This document shows, in pieces, positions 20,317 to 31,738 of a DNA stretch of 64,000 bases (its first letter is position 1; every line of letters begins with the position of its first letter). The notes under the pieces were generated by a model. It was not told the DNA's origin and ran no database searches. It was given only the letters and a program-made list of their open reading frames with translations. A program made the position numbers and the translations under genes. The stretch is taken from the NCBI GenBank assembly GCA_951799425.1, contig OX637410.1:1736001-1800000 (forward strand), written 5' to 3'. This stretch comes from Ilex aquifolium (Eukaryota; Streptophyta; Magnoliopsida; Aquifoliales; Aquifoliaceae).

Positions 20317-21390
20317 TGGTTCAACTTTAAAAGTGTAAACCCAAGCGCAGGTTGAGCAAAGTAATATAATCTCGGAAGTCCGAGGTCGATCCCACGAGGA
20401 ATTGTAACAAGGAACAATCACACAAACAACAAAAGTAATTTGAACGGAAAAGGATTTGTTTGGAAAGTTGTTGATTGGAGAAAAATGATTTTTGGTAATT
20501 AAAACAGTAATAAATAAAATACTAGAGCATCAGGTACTCCCTCTCAACTTCATACAATAATAGTTAAAGACTCAAAGCTTGACTTGAAAGAGGAATTAAA
20601 TGTCAGTTAATCCGATTAACAAAGCAAGTGATAAATCCAAAGGTTATAATCAAAAGACTACCAGAAACCTGAATAATCATTCAATCATATTATTTTATGA
20701 AATAATGTTAATCCTTCCAGCATGGAATAACCAGTGATTTATACGTAGGGAAAATCAAGCAATCGATGTACGTGGCACAACAACTCAAGAGTTTATACAG
20801 CATAAACACTTTGCTAAAAGATTAGGGATTAAATTAACATAATAACATAAATCTTTAAGTACAAGAGTCAATAACAATACCGTATTCCGTTGAGAGGTTT
20901 TCCCCTAGCCCTAGCTTAGCCTTCTAGCCAGACATGGTAAAGGATGCAGAAAATAGACTAAAAACCAAGAGGATCCCCCTTTTCAAAGTCCTAGGTTCGT
21001 ATTTATAAATTACATTCCCAAGAGATTGCATCCCACTAGGATTCTAAATTCGGCAGCAGAAGCTTGACACGCGTCCGGACGCGCCTTTCTCAACCGTCCG
21101 GACGCAACTTCCAGAATGGTCCTTCCTCCGTTTATCAACTTTCTGTCAATCGCGTCCGGACGCGTATACTTCCTCCGTCCGGACGCATACTCCAGTGTGA
21201 TTTGTCCCGAGCTATGCTTCCTTTCTTCTCATAACTTCACTCCAATTTTGCACTATTAACCTGCAAAACAACACAACTCATCTTTTATTCACATAGCCTT
21301 AATCCTCAATTAAATCAACATAAACATCACACTTTCACAATAAAATGATCAATATTACCTCTGACAAATGTAAATATTAGACCTGAATCA
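20317..21390 (-). repeat. 5' LTR of element B
   Basis: The LTR is 1074 bp and nearly identical to 8157-9230. Differences seen by eye include the last bases (TGG versus TGC on the plus strand) and a few transitions. It carries the CGTCCGGACG array at 21072-21185 and a TATA box near 21000-21009, and would drive gag-pol. Confidence 0.94.
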
Positions 21391-22374
21391 GTATACTAAT
21401 ACCTGGGTTGGATACGTCACTGCCATTGGTGTGGCATACGCCCTTCCTAAAGGATGGATATCTTTGATAAGATTTGTGTGGGTGTGTGTGGGTTAGATAT
21501 TACTCAATGTGTCGATTCATGGGGTGTGCCTTACATCATGTTTGAGATACATATACATATTGATGGATTGTTGTATTATTGTGGAAAATTGTTTCCTACA
21601 AGGACTTGTGGGAGTATGGGATTCCACAAGGTCTTGTGGGAAAATGGTTTATATTTTGGAAAATGGATATGTATTGGATCTTGGTTTATTTTACTGTTTA
21701 TGTAAATTACTGTTGCTACTTAAACTTGAGATCCATTTTAAAATGTCCCTGTTTTACTTTAAAGATTATGTATGCTATTTGTAAAATGAGACCGGCCATT
21801 TTATATGTTTTTATAAACCTTGTTTGAGTTTGGGAATATTTTGCTACAAAGCTTCGTGCTCATCCCCTACAATTAATATTTTTCAGATTTGGCTTTAGAG
21901 GAAGAGCTCGGTGTGAATGAGTCGGGCCTTGGGGAAGCTTCCTTGGAGGGGTACCTAGATCCCGAATGGGACATCTAGAGATATAGCTTATTTTGCTCTA
22001 GACTAGGGGATTTATTTCTGAACAATGTAAAGTCTAGATTCTTTTGAAACTCCGCTGCGATATATTGATGTAATTCTTTTGGGGAATGTAATTGCCATAT
22101 CTGGCCTATTCTTTTGTGATAATGTTAAGGATAGTATAGATGGTAAATAGAAATTCTATTGTTATTGGATGGTTAAATGGACCCTGTGTGGTCAAGTTAA
22201 TAGAATTGCACAGGTTGTGATTTTTGGGTGGAGCTTCCTGTACAAAGGAGACTCTGCCCAAATTTTGTTAAAAATAAGATTGTTTCTTATTTGATGGATA
22301 TATATTTAGTTGCTCTCATGACATGAATGGTTTCATAGTGTAATGCCGTCCAGGGTGTGTTTTGGGGCGTTACA
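21391..22374 (+). repeat. 3' LTR of element A, second part
   Basis: It resumes with the duplicated GTATA and is colinear with 3250-4232 of the 5' LTR, ending GGGGCGTTACA. It is followed by A's target duplication ATGCT at 22375-22379. Confidence 0.93.
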
Positions 22375-22379
22375 ATGCT

Positions 22380-24169
22380 CATTTCTCTGAGATGTATGTA
22401 ATGTATATCCCAAGCATAGGAAGAGTGCGTAGTGTAGTAACTTGAAAAATCCGATGTCATCTCCTTAGGGAACAAGGGCAATTCAAATGGTGATTTGTGT
22501 GTAAAAGAAATGAAAATTCTTTGGTTTCTTGGACAATTGTTGAGCATAGCAACTAATGTAGTAAAATCAAATGAAAAACAATTGGCTAATTCTCAAAAAT
22601 CAATCCATTGTAATCAAGCTTATCGATCCTCATTTAAAACTCATCCGAGCTCATAATCAAATTTACTCAGATGGAGAATATTCAACCAAACTCATATTTT
22701 GTACAAAATGTAGCTTTGAGAATAGGAAATGATAGCTAACAATATAGGTGCAATGATGTAGATATGTACTCCAAGCATTACCCGAGCCGGAAGATTCGTC
22801 GACGAGAAATCAAAGTGAACATACAAGAAGTTTTCAAAAATGGTTTTTCCCATCTACAAATCCTTCTACATGGTTAGAATACATTAGAGAATCAATAATT
22901 CTTGATCTTACGTTGGTCATTTTATGGGCAATAAAGGATTTTTATCTTCGAAACCCATTGGAAGGGATAGTGCGCGAGAAATCATAAAGAAATGATTGAC
23001 TCTCTGGACGCCTTGAAAATACTATGAGGTTCTCGGAAATGGTCGAATTAGTTGAATAGGAGGATCACTATGACTATAGCCCTTAGTAAATTTACCAAGG
23101 ACGAAAATGATTTATTTGATATTATGGTTGACTGGTTATGTAGGGACTGTTTCATTTTTGTAGGTTGGTTTGGTCTATTGCTCTTTCCTTGTGCCGATGT
23201 CACTTTAGGGGGTTGGTTCACAGGTACAACCTTTCCCATCAAATCAAAATCGGCGACGATCAATATGTAAATCGAAGGAAAGTAAACAACAAACTTGAAA
23301 GGATTTGCTTCACTTAGATTCACCATAAAATAGTAAGTTCATAAAAAAAGAAGAAAATCCAACAACAAAGCTTTGAAATGGGAATTGGAAAATACACTCT
23401 TTGTCTTCTTCGAAGCTCCACAAAAATCTAACACAATGTAAAACTAAGAAAAACTCAAAACTAAGGCAAAAACTCATCTCAAATGTGTGTAGAAATGTAT
23501 ATATAGTGACATCTCTTCCTTCTTCCTCCATATTGGCCAAGTTGTGAGGTGTAGGTGCTGGATACTTTGCCGAAGAAGCTTCCTCCACCGGTGTCATCCA
23601 ATTGGGTTCCACACGTGAAGGTTTGGAAGACACCATCAACCAATCAAAAGTGTTGCCTAGGAAAAAGAAGCCACCCACTTGAGTGTGTTAGTGAATAAGA
23701 GTGATCTCACACCAATTGGAAGAGGTTCAGGACTTGTGAGTCATGTTTGTGTGTTGAAGAACTAGTACAACAGTAAGGATGAACCGGTTCGAAGCTTTCT
23801 GTTAAGGCTTGAACCGGTTCAAAGGTGTATGATCCAGTGCAACAACCTATGTCCTTCAATGAGAAGGTACATGGATGTTGTACCTGTACAAGCCTTTTCT
23901 ACAGCCTGATGAACTTGTATAAGTTGTACCAGTACAATAGGCTTCCTTTGATTTTCCTATTGCTCCTTCTCTGGTTCAAATCCATTTCTATCCCAATCTT
24001 TCCCACGTTATTTATATTGAATCCAAATCCTTCCCTCTTCACCCTTTATATCTACAAACACCAATACACACACTTATACAAAATTTTAACATAATTAGTA
24101 AATATAAATATCAAGAAAATGCACAATGTGGCAAGGTTAAAACATGAAATATGCAAAATTATGTGCTCA
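22380..24169 (-). repeat. 5' LTR of element D, main part
   Basis: This continues the LTR begun at 1887-1911, about 1.8 kb in total. On the minus strand it starts TGAGCACATAATTTTGCATATT, like TGATGAGTGCATAATATTGC of the solo LTR. It contains the palindrome GAACCGGTTC at 23781 and 23811, TATATA near 23499, and an 'aatccgatgtcatctcctta' block near the primer-site end, equivalent to the block beside B's primer site. The 24169/24170 border abuts a different LTR. No gene is seen. Confidence 0.7.
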
Positions 24170-25921
24170 ACAAAGGGGGAGAGCAAAAGCCCATAGGAAA
24201 TCTCTCTCAAATCTAGACAAGATTTTTAAAGCATAAACAGGGATGTCTCTTTTAAAAAAATAGCATATAGTACTTGAGGAAATAAAACAATGCCAATTGT
24301 AATGATCTCAAGTTTACGGAATAAAATAATTCAATAACATAAGCAAATATTTATGCATCAAAGAAAATAAAGAATAATTCAGTAAACATCATCTCAAGTA
24401 TCTCATGTATGTTGGTTGCTTCTCAAGAATCTACTCAACAAACCTAACTCATTCACCACCACAAACACAACCAATCTCAATCATTTCCAGAAAGGTCACA
24501 TCACAAACCATTTTGGTAAGGGCATCTACCATCTCACAAAGGATTGATGAATCCATTCCCAATAAAGGTATATTGTCCCTCAGCCTTGGACCTGCATGAA
24601 CAATAGCGGTTGACCACTCAAGGTACAACCCTTTACAAGTGTTAGACAACCATCTCACCCCCACTTAGATAGACTAACCTCTAACACTTTACGGCAACTT
24701 CTGAAGGCAATCCAAGTCCGTCACACCTAAACCATACAAGAGATAAACATCATAACTTTATCAAAATTGTATACTCAACCAATTGTAATTTCTAGCAAAA
24801 ATCCATGTATCACAAATTTCACAATTCTCAATGTACAATAATAAAGGAATTAAAATATGCAAGAGATCATATCAAAAAACATTTACTTTTACGATATTCA
24901 AAATTCTAGGGTTTTCTCAAACTTTCGATTCTTGAAGAGAAAAACATATATTTTAATGTAAAACAAGATTTATTCAAGAATTAGAGTTTATAAATCAAGT
25001 CTGAGTAAATATTATTACGAAATCATGTAACTTTCAAGTATTAGGATTTTGGAAACCAAGAACAACAATTTCTTGAGCATGAAACATCTATTTTGTTCAA
25101 ATTAACTTTTCAATTGGAAAGAAATCAAGATTTGACAATTATCAAGCATATAATTATCACAAAGACTAAAAACCTGCATAAATATATTTCCTAGCCTCAA
25201 TGAAAGAATTCAAGAAGAATCCCCTACCTCAATTTGATGTTTGATATTAACCCTATTGTGTTTAAATCAATCCCAACGTGAGAATCCCTTTGAATCTTGT
25301 ATTTTTTTTCCTTATCTCTCGCTCTCTAGAGATGCCTAGGGTTGAAAACTCATGAAATATGGCTAAAGGGGGAAGTCCTTAGGTATTTATAGGGCCAAAA
25401 TCTAAATAGTCTACGGGAGCCTAATCGCTGTTAAAAACACACTTGCGTTCAAATAAAAAACTTGCAGTCGAATGTGCCTCATTTGAACGTAAGTGGTGTT
25501 TGAATGTTCGTTACACCCAGTATCTCAATTTTTGTTAGACACCAAAGTACTGTAACTTTTCCTCGTTTGAATGTGATGTTCGTTTGAATGTGAACCCATT
25601 TTTTTGCCTCAATTTTCAATACTATTTTTACTTAGAAGTTGATTCACAAAATCTTTGTGAAATACATTTATATAGTTATTGGGATATAGTTTCTACTGTC
25701 AAAATTTTAGGTCAATCTAATGTCAAACTAAAAATTTATAGGTAAAATTCTGAGGCAGTATCTATTTATTATCTTCCTAACTTCTCCCTATGATGAGTAT
25801 AAGATCCAAACTATGTAATATCTTCCAATTCAACCTATATAACTTATCCCTAACTCATTATTTATACATGCAACACATATAATTTAATATTTAAATAATT
25901 ATAAATACCCAGGGGTTTATA
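24170..25921 (-). repeat. Diverged Tekay-like LTR K, left end missing
   Basis: The order of features matches element C's LTR in plus-strand view: 'gaacaatagcggttgaccactcaagg' near 24600, the Ca-rich 'aatcccctacctcaat' near 25220, CTCTCTAGAGATGCC near 25320, TATA at 25384-25393, a repeat array at 25433-25600, then an AT-rich U3 ending AGGGGTTTATA. The array here is degenerate, with TTTGAACG/CGTTCAAA units. The TGTAAC-type left terminus is absent because D's LTR begins there. K lies inside element J's gag. No gene is seen. Confidence 0.6.
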
Positions 25922-27420
25922 AGACTACCACTTCCCATGGGAGAAAATACATTTTGAAGGAAGATGATGACCTTCGGGCCAAGATGGCTGCCTTGCCTTG
26001 AAAGCTTGACAGGACACCCTATGAAGGATTTTTCTACTATACCAGTCTTTAAGGAGATTCTGTTAGAGTAATCCAATGCAATCTTCGGGTATAATTACCA
26101 TACAACAACCCATATTCTGAAACGTACAATCCTAGTGGAAAAATCACCCTAATTTTTGTTAGAGGAACACACAGCAGCCCCTGGTCAATAGCTTACCACA
26201 ATACCCACCTTACTAAACACCACATAAATGTAGTCTAGAGGACACATTGAAATATTTGAAGAACTCCCAAATGAATTTTAACAATCAGATGAACGAATTC
26301 AAGTCCTAGACTACCCAATCTCTAGATTATTTGAAAACTCACATGCAGAAATTGACCTATTCAATGACTACTTAGGAAAAGAGAAAATTCCCTACCCAAC
26401 CTAAATAACCACAGGGTCAGTTTCAAGTAGGCAACCCTGCCACCATTGATCTTACAAAAGAATATGTTCAGGTTATTACCACTCTTAGAAGTGGAAAGGT
26501 TGTTGAAAAGACTATACCACCACACATAGAGTCTACACCTATGGATAAGTCTGTCCAAGTCTCCCCAGATGAGACTAAGTCTAGGAAAGTAGAGGAACCA
26601 CCATCTCCTATACTTGCTCCTTTTCTCCAAATACTCAAGAAACCCCCAAAAATCAATAATTATGTTAATATTTATGAGTTTTTCAAGAAAATAAAGATCA
26701 GCATACTGCTCTTGGATGCCATACAATAAGTCCCTTCTTATGCTAGGTTCCTAATGGACTTGTGCACTGTTAAAAGAAGTCAAAATGTTTAAAATATGGC
26801 CCTCTTAACTGAACAAGCTAGTGCCATAATTCAATATAAGACCCCTCCCAAATATAAAGATCTCTGGTGTCCCACCATTTCATGTGTTATCAGAAACTTC
26901 AAGATTGATCAAATTTTGGTTAATCTTGGAGCCAGTGTCATTACTCCCTTTCACTGTCTACCACCAATTAGGGTTAGGTGTGCTTAAGCCTAAATGCATT
27001 ATAATTCAGTTGGCAGACTGATCTGTGAAATTTTTTGGGGGGATAGTTGAGGATGTTCTTGTCGAGGTGGACAAATTCTACTTCCTAGTGGATTTTATTG
27101 TTTTGGATACCAAACTAGTTGTTCACTCAGGGATTCAAATTCCCCTTATTATTGGTAAAATGAAATTAATTTTTGGGAATATGACTCTTGAGCTTAATAA
27201 TTTTAATATTGCTAAACAACCGGGGGAAAAAGATGAGATTAGGGAGGGGAATTATATTGAATGCTTGACACATGACCATATAAATGTGGCATTACTTGTA
27301 GATTCTTTGGACACTTGCATGTTTGAGTCTTTTATGCCAGATTTATATTTTTACCCAGAGAGGGATAGCTTGAGTCTAGCTAGGGAGCTAGAAGTTGTAC
27401 CTATTCATGTCATTGGGCCA
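25922..27420 (+). pseudogene. gag C-terminus and protease of element J (decayed)
   Basis: Plus-strand translation follows B's gag-pol with many stops. GGKYILKEDDDLRAKMAALP-like sequence (25940-26000) is the gag linker. VITTLRSGKVVEK at 26470-26510 and LLLDAIQ...VPSYARFL at about 26700-26760 precede the protease. TPPKYKDLWCPTISCVI is followed by LVNLGAS at about 26915-26938, where the catalytic Asp is Asn. VEDVLVEVDKFYFLVDFIVLD continues at 27040-27110. A deletion removes part of the flap and product-release region near 27150. Gag's N-terminal half is missing, cut by LTR K. Confidence 0.75.
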
Positions 27421-29030
27421 TAGGTACCCAAGTTTGAGGAGTTAGCTTCTAGTGTGAGAAGCCACTTTCTTCCAGTGTCAAACCACCAAAACCAGAACTG
27501 AAACCTCTCTCATCTGATTTATAGTATGCTTTCCATGGGGATGATGAATCTTATCTAATGGTAATTTCATGTAAGCTTACATTTTTGTAGGATTCTGTAC
27601 ATTTAGAGGTGTTATCACATCATTGGATTGCTATAGGTTGGACCATTGCTGATCTGAAAGTTATAAGCTCTTTAGTTTGCAATCATGCCATATACTTAGA
27701 GGAGGATGCAAAACCTTCTCGTCAGATGTAGCGATGGTTAAACCCCATATGAAAGAGGTTGTACAGGCTGAAGATCTTAAATTACTAGATGCGAGAATAA
27801 TCTTTCCCTTCTCTCATAGTAAGTAGGCCAGCCCAACAAAAGTAGTCCCTAAAAAATCTGGGATTATAGTAGTCAAGAATGAGAATAATGAATTGGTACC
27901 TACCCGAGTTGTCACGGGATGGTGCATGTGCATTGAGTACCATAAACTCAATTTGGTGACTAGGAAATACCACTTTCCTTTCCCATTCCTTGACCAGGTT
28001 TTCAGAGCACAGTTGGTCATGTTTTTTGTTGTTTCCTAGATGGCTATTCAGGGTACAACCAAATTGAAATAGCACTTGATGACTAGGAAAAAATGACATT
28101 CACGTGCCCTTTTGGTACATTTGCATATAAAAGAATGTCTTTTGGATTGTGTAATGGTCCCGCTACTTTTCAAAGATGTATGCTTAGTTTTTTTAGTGAC
28201 ATGGTAGAAAGGTGTTTGGAGGGATTTATGGATGATTTTTCTATGAATGGAGATTCTTTTGATCTTTGCTTGAATAACTTGCAAAAAAATTTAATTAGAT
28301 GTGAAGAGACTAACATTGTTCTTAATTGAGAAAAGTGTCACTTTATGGTAACACAAGGTATAGTCCTAGGTCATATTGTCTCATCAAAGGGGATAAAATT
28401 AGACAAGGCAAAAATAGATCTAATAGGTAATTTACTTGCTCCTAAAACAATTAAAGACATCAGATAATTCATAGAACATGCAGGCTTTTATAAGAGATTC
28501 ATTAAAGACTTTAGTGTCATATCTAAACCTATTTGTCATCTCCTAAGTCAGGATGTACCCTTTGAGTGGGATGAGGCTTGAAATAAAGATTTTGAAGCTT
28601 AAAGGCTTGTTGATTTATGCTTCGATTATACAACCCCCTGACTGATCCATGTCCTTTGAATTGATGTGTGATTGCAGTGATTATGTAGTAGGATCGGTGT
28701 TAGGCCAAAGAAATGATAAAAATCCCCATGTGATCTATTATGCTATCAAGACTCTTAAGGATGCTCACATAAACTATTTTACCATTGAAAAGGAGTTACT
28801 TGCTATTATTTTTGCCTTGGATAAATTTCATTCATATTTGGTTGGTTCTTCAGTTACTGTTTTTACTAACCATGCAGCATTGAAGTATTTGATGATTAAG
28901 AAGGACCCCAAACCACGATTGCTTAGATGGATACTCCTACTTCAGGAATTTCACTTGACCATCAAGGATAAAAAAGGAGTGGAGAATGTGGACCTCGCAA
29001 TTAATGAAAGCTTCCCCAATGAGTAGTTGT
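27421..29030 (+). pseudogene. Reverse transcriptase and RNase H of element J (decayed)
   Basis: RT homology runs from 27640 (WTIADLK-like) through TFTCPFGTFAYKRMSFGLCN and the YMDD-equivalent FMDDFS at 28224-28241. RNase H follows with [18 protein letters not shown] near 28655, the [14 protein letters not shown] block and [10 protein letters not shown], where the last catalytic Asp has become Asn. Stops and frameshifts occur about every 100-300 bp; several arise from TGG or CAR codons. It cannot encode an enzyme. It shows that J was once an autonomous Athila-type element. Confidence 0.8.
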
Positions 29031-30245
29031 TTGAGGTCTCAATGCTACCATGGCATACTGATATTGCAAATTATTTAACCATGGGTACACTCCCCTTCTT
29101 CACTTATTTCTTTAGATAAAAAGAAATATTTGTTTGAGGTACACAATTTCTTTTGGGATGATCCCTATTTGTTTTAGTACTGTAAGGATTAGATTATTAG
29201 GAGATGTATACCTAATGAAGAGATTCTTAGTGTAATTACTTTTTGTCACAATCAAGCATGTGGGGCTATTTATCTTCGAAGAAAACCACTGCAAAATTGC
29301 AATGTAGATTTTATTGGCCCACACTTTTTCAAGATACCCATGTTTTTTGCTTTGCATGTGATAGATGCCAATGGTTGGGGATAATTCAAGAAGAAATATG
29401 ATGCCCTTAAACCCAATACTTGTATTTGAAATATTTGATTTTTGGGGCATAGATTTTATGGGACCTTTTCCTCCCATCGTTTGGCTATCTGTATATTTTA
29501 GTTGTTGTTGATTATGTCTCTAAATGGGTTGGGGCTATTCCCTACTATATTAATGATTGTCACATTATGGTGAAATTTTTAAAAGAAAATATTTTATCAT
29601 GATTTGGAATACCTCGAGCCATTGTTAGTGATGGGGGATCTCATTTTCACAACCGATCTTTCAAAAATTTAATGAGAAAATATTGCATAAATCATAAGGT
29701 TACAGCTCCCTAACATCCCCAGATAAGTGATCAAGCTGAATTTGCTAATAAGGAGATAAATTTTTTTTTAGAAAAAGTATTTAACTCTAATCACAAAGAT
29801 TGGTCTTTAAGACTAATTGATGCGTTATGGGCTTAGCGTATGCTTTCAACATAATTTTGGGCATGTATCCTTATAGATTGGTTTATGGGAAACCTTGCCA
29901 CTTTCCTATTAAGCTAGTACATAGAGCATATTGGGCAATTAAAATCATGAATTTTGATTTAGAAGTGGCAGGGGTATCTAGAAGGCTTCAAATTTCTGAA
30001 CTAGAAGAACATAGGAGCGAAGCATGAGTATGCTAAAATTTCTAAATCACGAATGAAATTTTTTCATGATAAGCATATTATAAGAAAAACCTTTTAGCCT
30101 TCTCAAAAGGTTATACTTTATAATTCTTGCCTCCACCTATTTTTTGGCAAGTTGAGGTCTAGGTGGTTGGGGCACATTCATTGTTCGACAAGTTTTTTAT
30201 CATTAGGCTATTGAGATTGAGAATCCTAAGAATGGTAATGTCCAT
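29031..30245 (+). pseudogene. Integrase of element J up to an inversion breakpoint
   Basis: Zinc-site and core homology are present: FFWDDPYLF near 29150, [12 protein letters not shown] near 29440, [12 protein letters not shown] near 29510, GIPRAIVSDGG near 29610, QAEFANKEI near 29735, and [15 protein letters not shown] near 29865. The first two catalytic Asp codons are still visible. The Glu is in QAEFANKE. Several stops interrupt the frame. Homology ends at EIENPKNGNVHK near 30245. The remaining integrase C-terminus is found inverted at 31470-31553. Confidence 0.8.
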
Positions 30246-31553
30246 AAAATCCATCCAACCCCCATTGCCCTCTCTATAATAATGGGCCTAGCAGAAAAGT
30301 ATTGGGTATACCATTGATCCTTCTCAATGGTAGGGAAGCAAAGATGATCAAAGTAATGCCTAAACCTGTTCTCATCCATGAATACCCTTGGTTCAGCCAC
30401 TGGTGGATCAATAGGAACAGTCAAACCTTGCTTCCCGCTTGAGAACTGGATCCAATCCTAAGCCCATGTGCTCTCTTGGAAGCCATTGATGAACAAGGTA
30501 GAAGATTTGAAAAGTTTAGGAAAAGTGGGTTTTTAAAACTTTGATTCTAGCCCAAAATTGTAGATTTAAATTGAGTTTCTTGACTTTAGATAGAGTTTGG
30601 TGAAGTTTTAAAAGCAATTTGATGGGGTTTGGTGGAGTTTTCGATAGAAATTGTGAGAAAGAAGAGAGGGTTTTGGGTTTCTTGGAAGCTTTAGTGTTGC
30701 AAAAAATCAGAGAAAAAGATCTCTCCATTTATAATGTTTTAGGCGCGTCTGGACATTGGGAACTACTTCCAGATAGTGCTTTAAAATCTCACCATTACCC
30801 CAAGCGTTATGTCCTTTCACATATGTTCACTATGTCAAACCTAGGAGGCACGTCCGAACAGCAACATTGGCATTCAGACAGTGATTATTGCGCTTGAATT
30901 GTGGGAAGCATGTCTGGACAGTGAAAACACTCCAAAATTCGTGATTCAAGATTCGCGTTCGAACGATGGAAGTGGTGTTCTGACAGTCATGTTTTCTTGA
31001 AAACTAGTGCATTTTTCAAAACAAAAAAAAATTCAAATGTCTCAATTCTGAAAATAAATAGGGAATAAAATTTTGAGAACATTTCAAAATATTCGAATTT
31101 TTTATTCAAAAACCTTCACTTTACCGTAATACTATTGCCTAGTCCTAAATGCAAATAAAAAGTATATGCTATATTCAATGCAAATAAACAAATAAAAATA
31201 AATAAAATAAAATACTCACTAGAGCAAAGAGATTAAAATAAATAAGCAATTGTCCACCCCAACCTAAATCATACATTGTCCCCAGTGTAAAATAAAACAA
31301 GAAAGCTCATAAATTTAATAAAAGATTAAGGGATAGAAATAACTAGTACAACAACCTCTTTACGAAACCTAAAAATAAATCTAAAAACACAAAAAAATAA
31401 AAAATAAAGGAAATAAAAATAAAATTAATACACTAATATTCAATACAAGATAACAATCATCTTATCCAGAATATTGTGGATCCACCAATTTCATGGACTC
31501 CACCTCAGCTACAAAACCATCTAAGAATGGTTTAAGTCTTTGCCAATTGACCT
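30246..31553 (-). pseudogene. Inverted segment of J: integrase end, spacer, extra-ORF start
   Basis: The minus strand, read from 31553, gives the integrase C-terminus VNWQRLKPFLDGF then VESMKLVDPQYSG and a stop. A spacer follows with stem-loop arms TACACTG/CAATGTA (31272-31289) and a G-rich tract, then an array of degenerate CGTCYGRACR words (30745-31010), a TATAAATG-like box near 30733, and the start of the extra ORF (ATG at 30424; RFRHYFDHLCFPTIEKDQWY, IIIERAM). Both ends join in sense to plus-strand J sequence: integrase stops at 30245 and the extra ORF resumes at 31554. This is therefore a local inversion and not a separate insertion. Confidence 0.75.
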
Positions 31554-31738
31554 TAGATTAGGGAGTTTTATTACATTGCTAACCATATTGATCCGGAGTT
31601 TTGTTAGAGGGGTTAGTTTTATTGTGGATTCCGCACTAATTTTTAGTGTGGCCAGGGTGAATGTGGTATCTAGGCCACAGTTTACCTTGACTATATTGAT
31701 GAATATGCAGGATGTGGCAAGAGAGTTGACTTGGGACC
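31554..31738 (+). pseudogene. Extra ORF of element J, middle part
   Basis: REFYYIANHIDPE, then (after a stop and a frame change) RGVSFIVDSALIF and ARELTWD, are colinear with REFYSNADD, RGKHISIDASAI and the following region of the extra ORF of B. It stops at the insertion of element C (TSD GGACC at 31734-31738) and continues at 38817. Confidence 0.7.

Larger units (their letters stand above)
8157..21390 (-). mobile_element. Element B: Athila-type LTR retrotransposon
   Basis: B is 13,234 bp on the minus strand, bounded by TSD GTATA (8152-8156 and 21391-21395), which restores A's LTR exactly. LTRs are 1074 bp each. Read right to left: LTR, perfect tRNA-Asp primer site, gag, pol, spacer with promoter-like signals, an extra ORF, a non-coding region, polypurine tract, LTR. 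The tRNA-Asp primer, the long 3' region with an extra ORF and the lack of a chromodomain point to the Athila branch. The LTRs differ at about ten positions by eye (about 1%), so it is the youngest large insertion here. A solo LTR (1803 bp) sits inside it. Confidence 0.93.
1912..22374 (+). mobile_element. Element A: Tekay/Del-like chromovirus, non-autonomous
   Basis: A is a Ty3/gypsy LTR retrotransposon bounded by TSDs ATGCT at 1907-1911 and 22375-22379. Without the nested element B it is about 7.2 kb: LTR 2321 bp, internal region 2581 bp, LTR 2322 bp. The LTRs start TGTAACACC and end GGGGCGTTACA. An initiator tRNA-Met primer site and a polypurine tract are in place. The internal region keeps only gag and protease remnants and the last 30 codons of an integrase chromodomain; RT, RNase H and the integrase core are missing. 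The LTRs differ at roughly 27 positions by eye. A recent insertion without its own polymerase implies mobilisation in trans. The same family occurs inverted as element C. Confidence 0.92.

Noticed and set aside
22287..24664. Several frames of 60-120 codons
   Set aside because: All lie in LTRs D and K, none has a recognisable domain, and some run antisense to the LTR.
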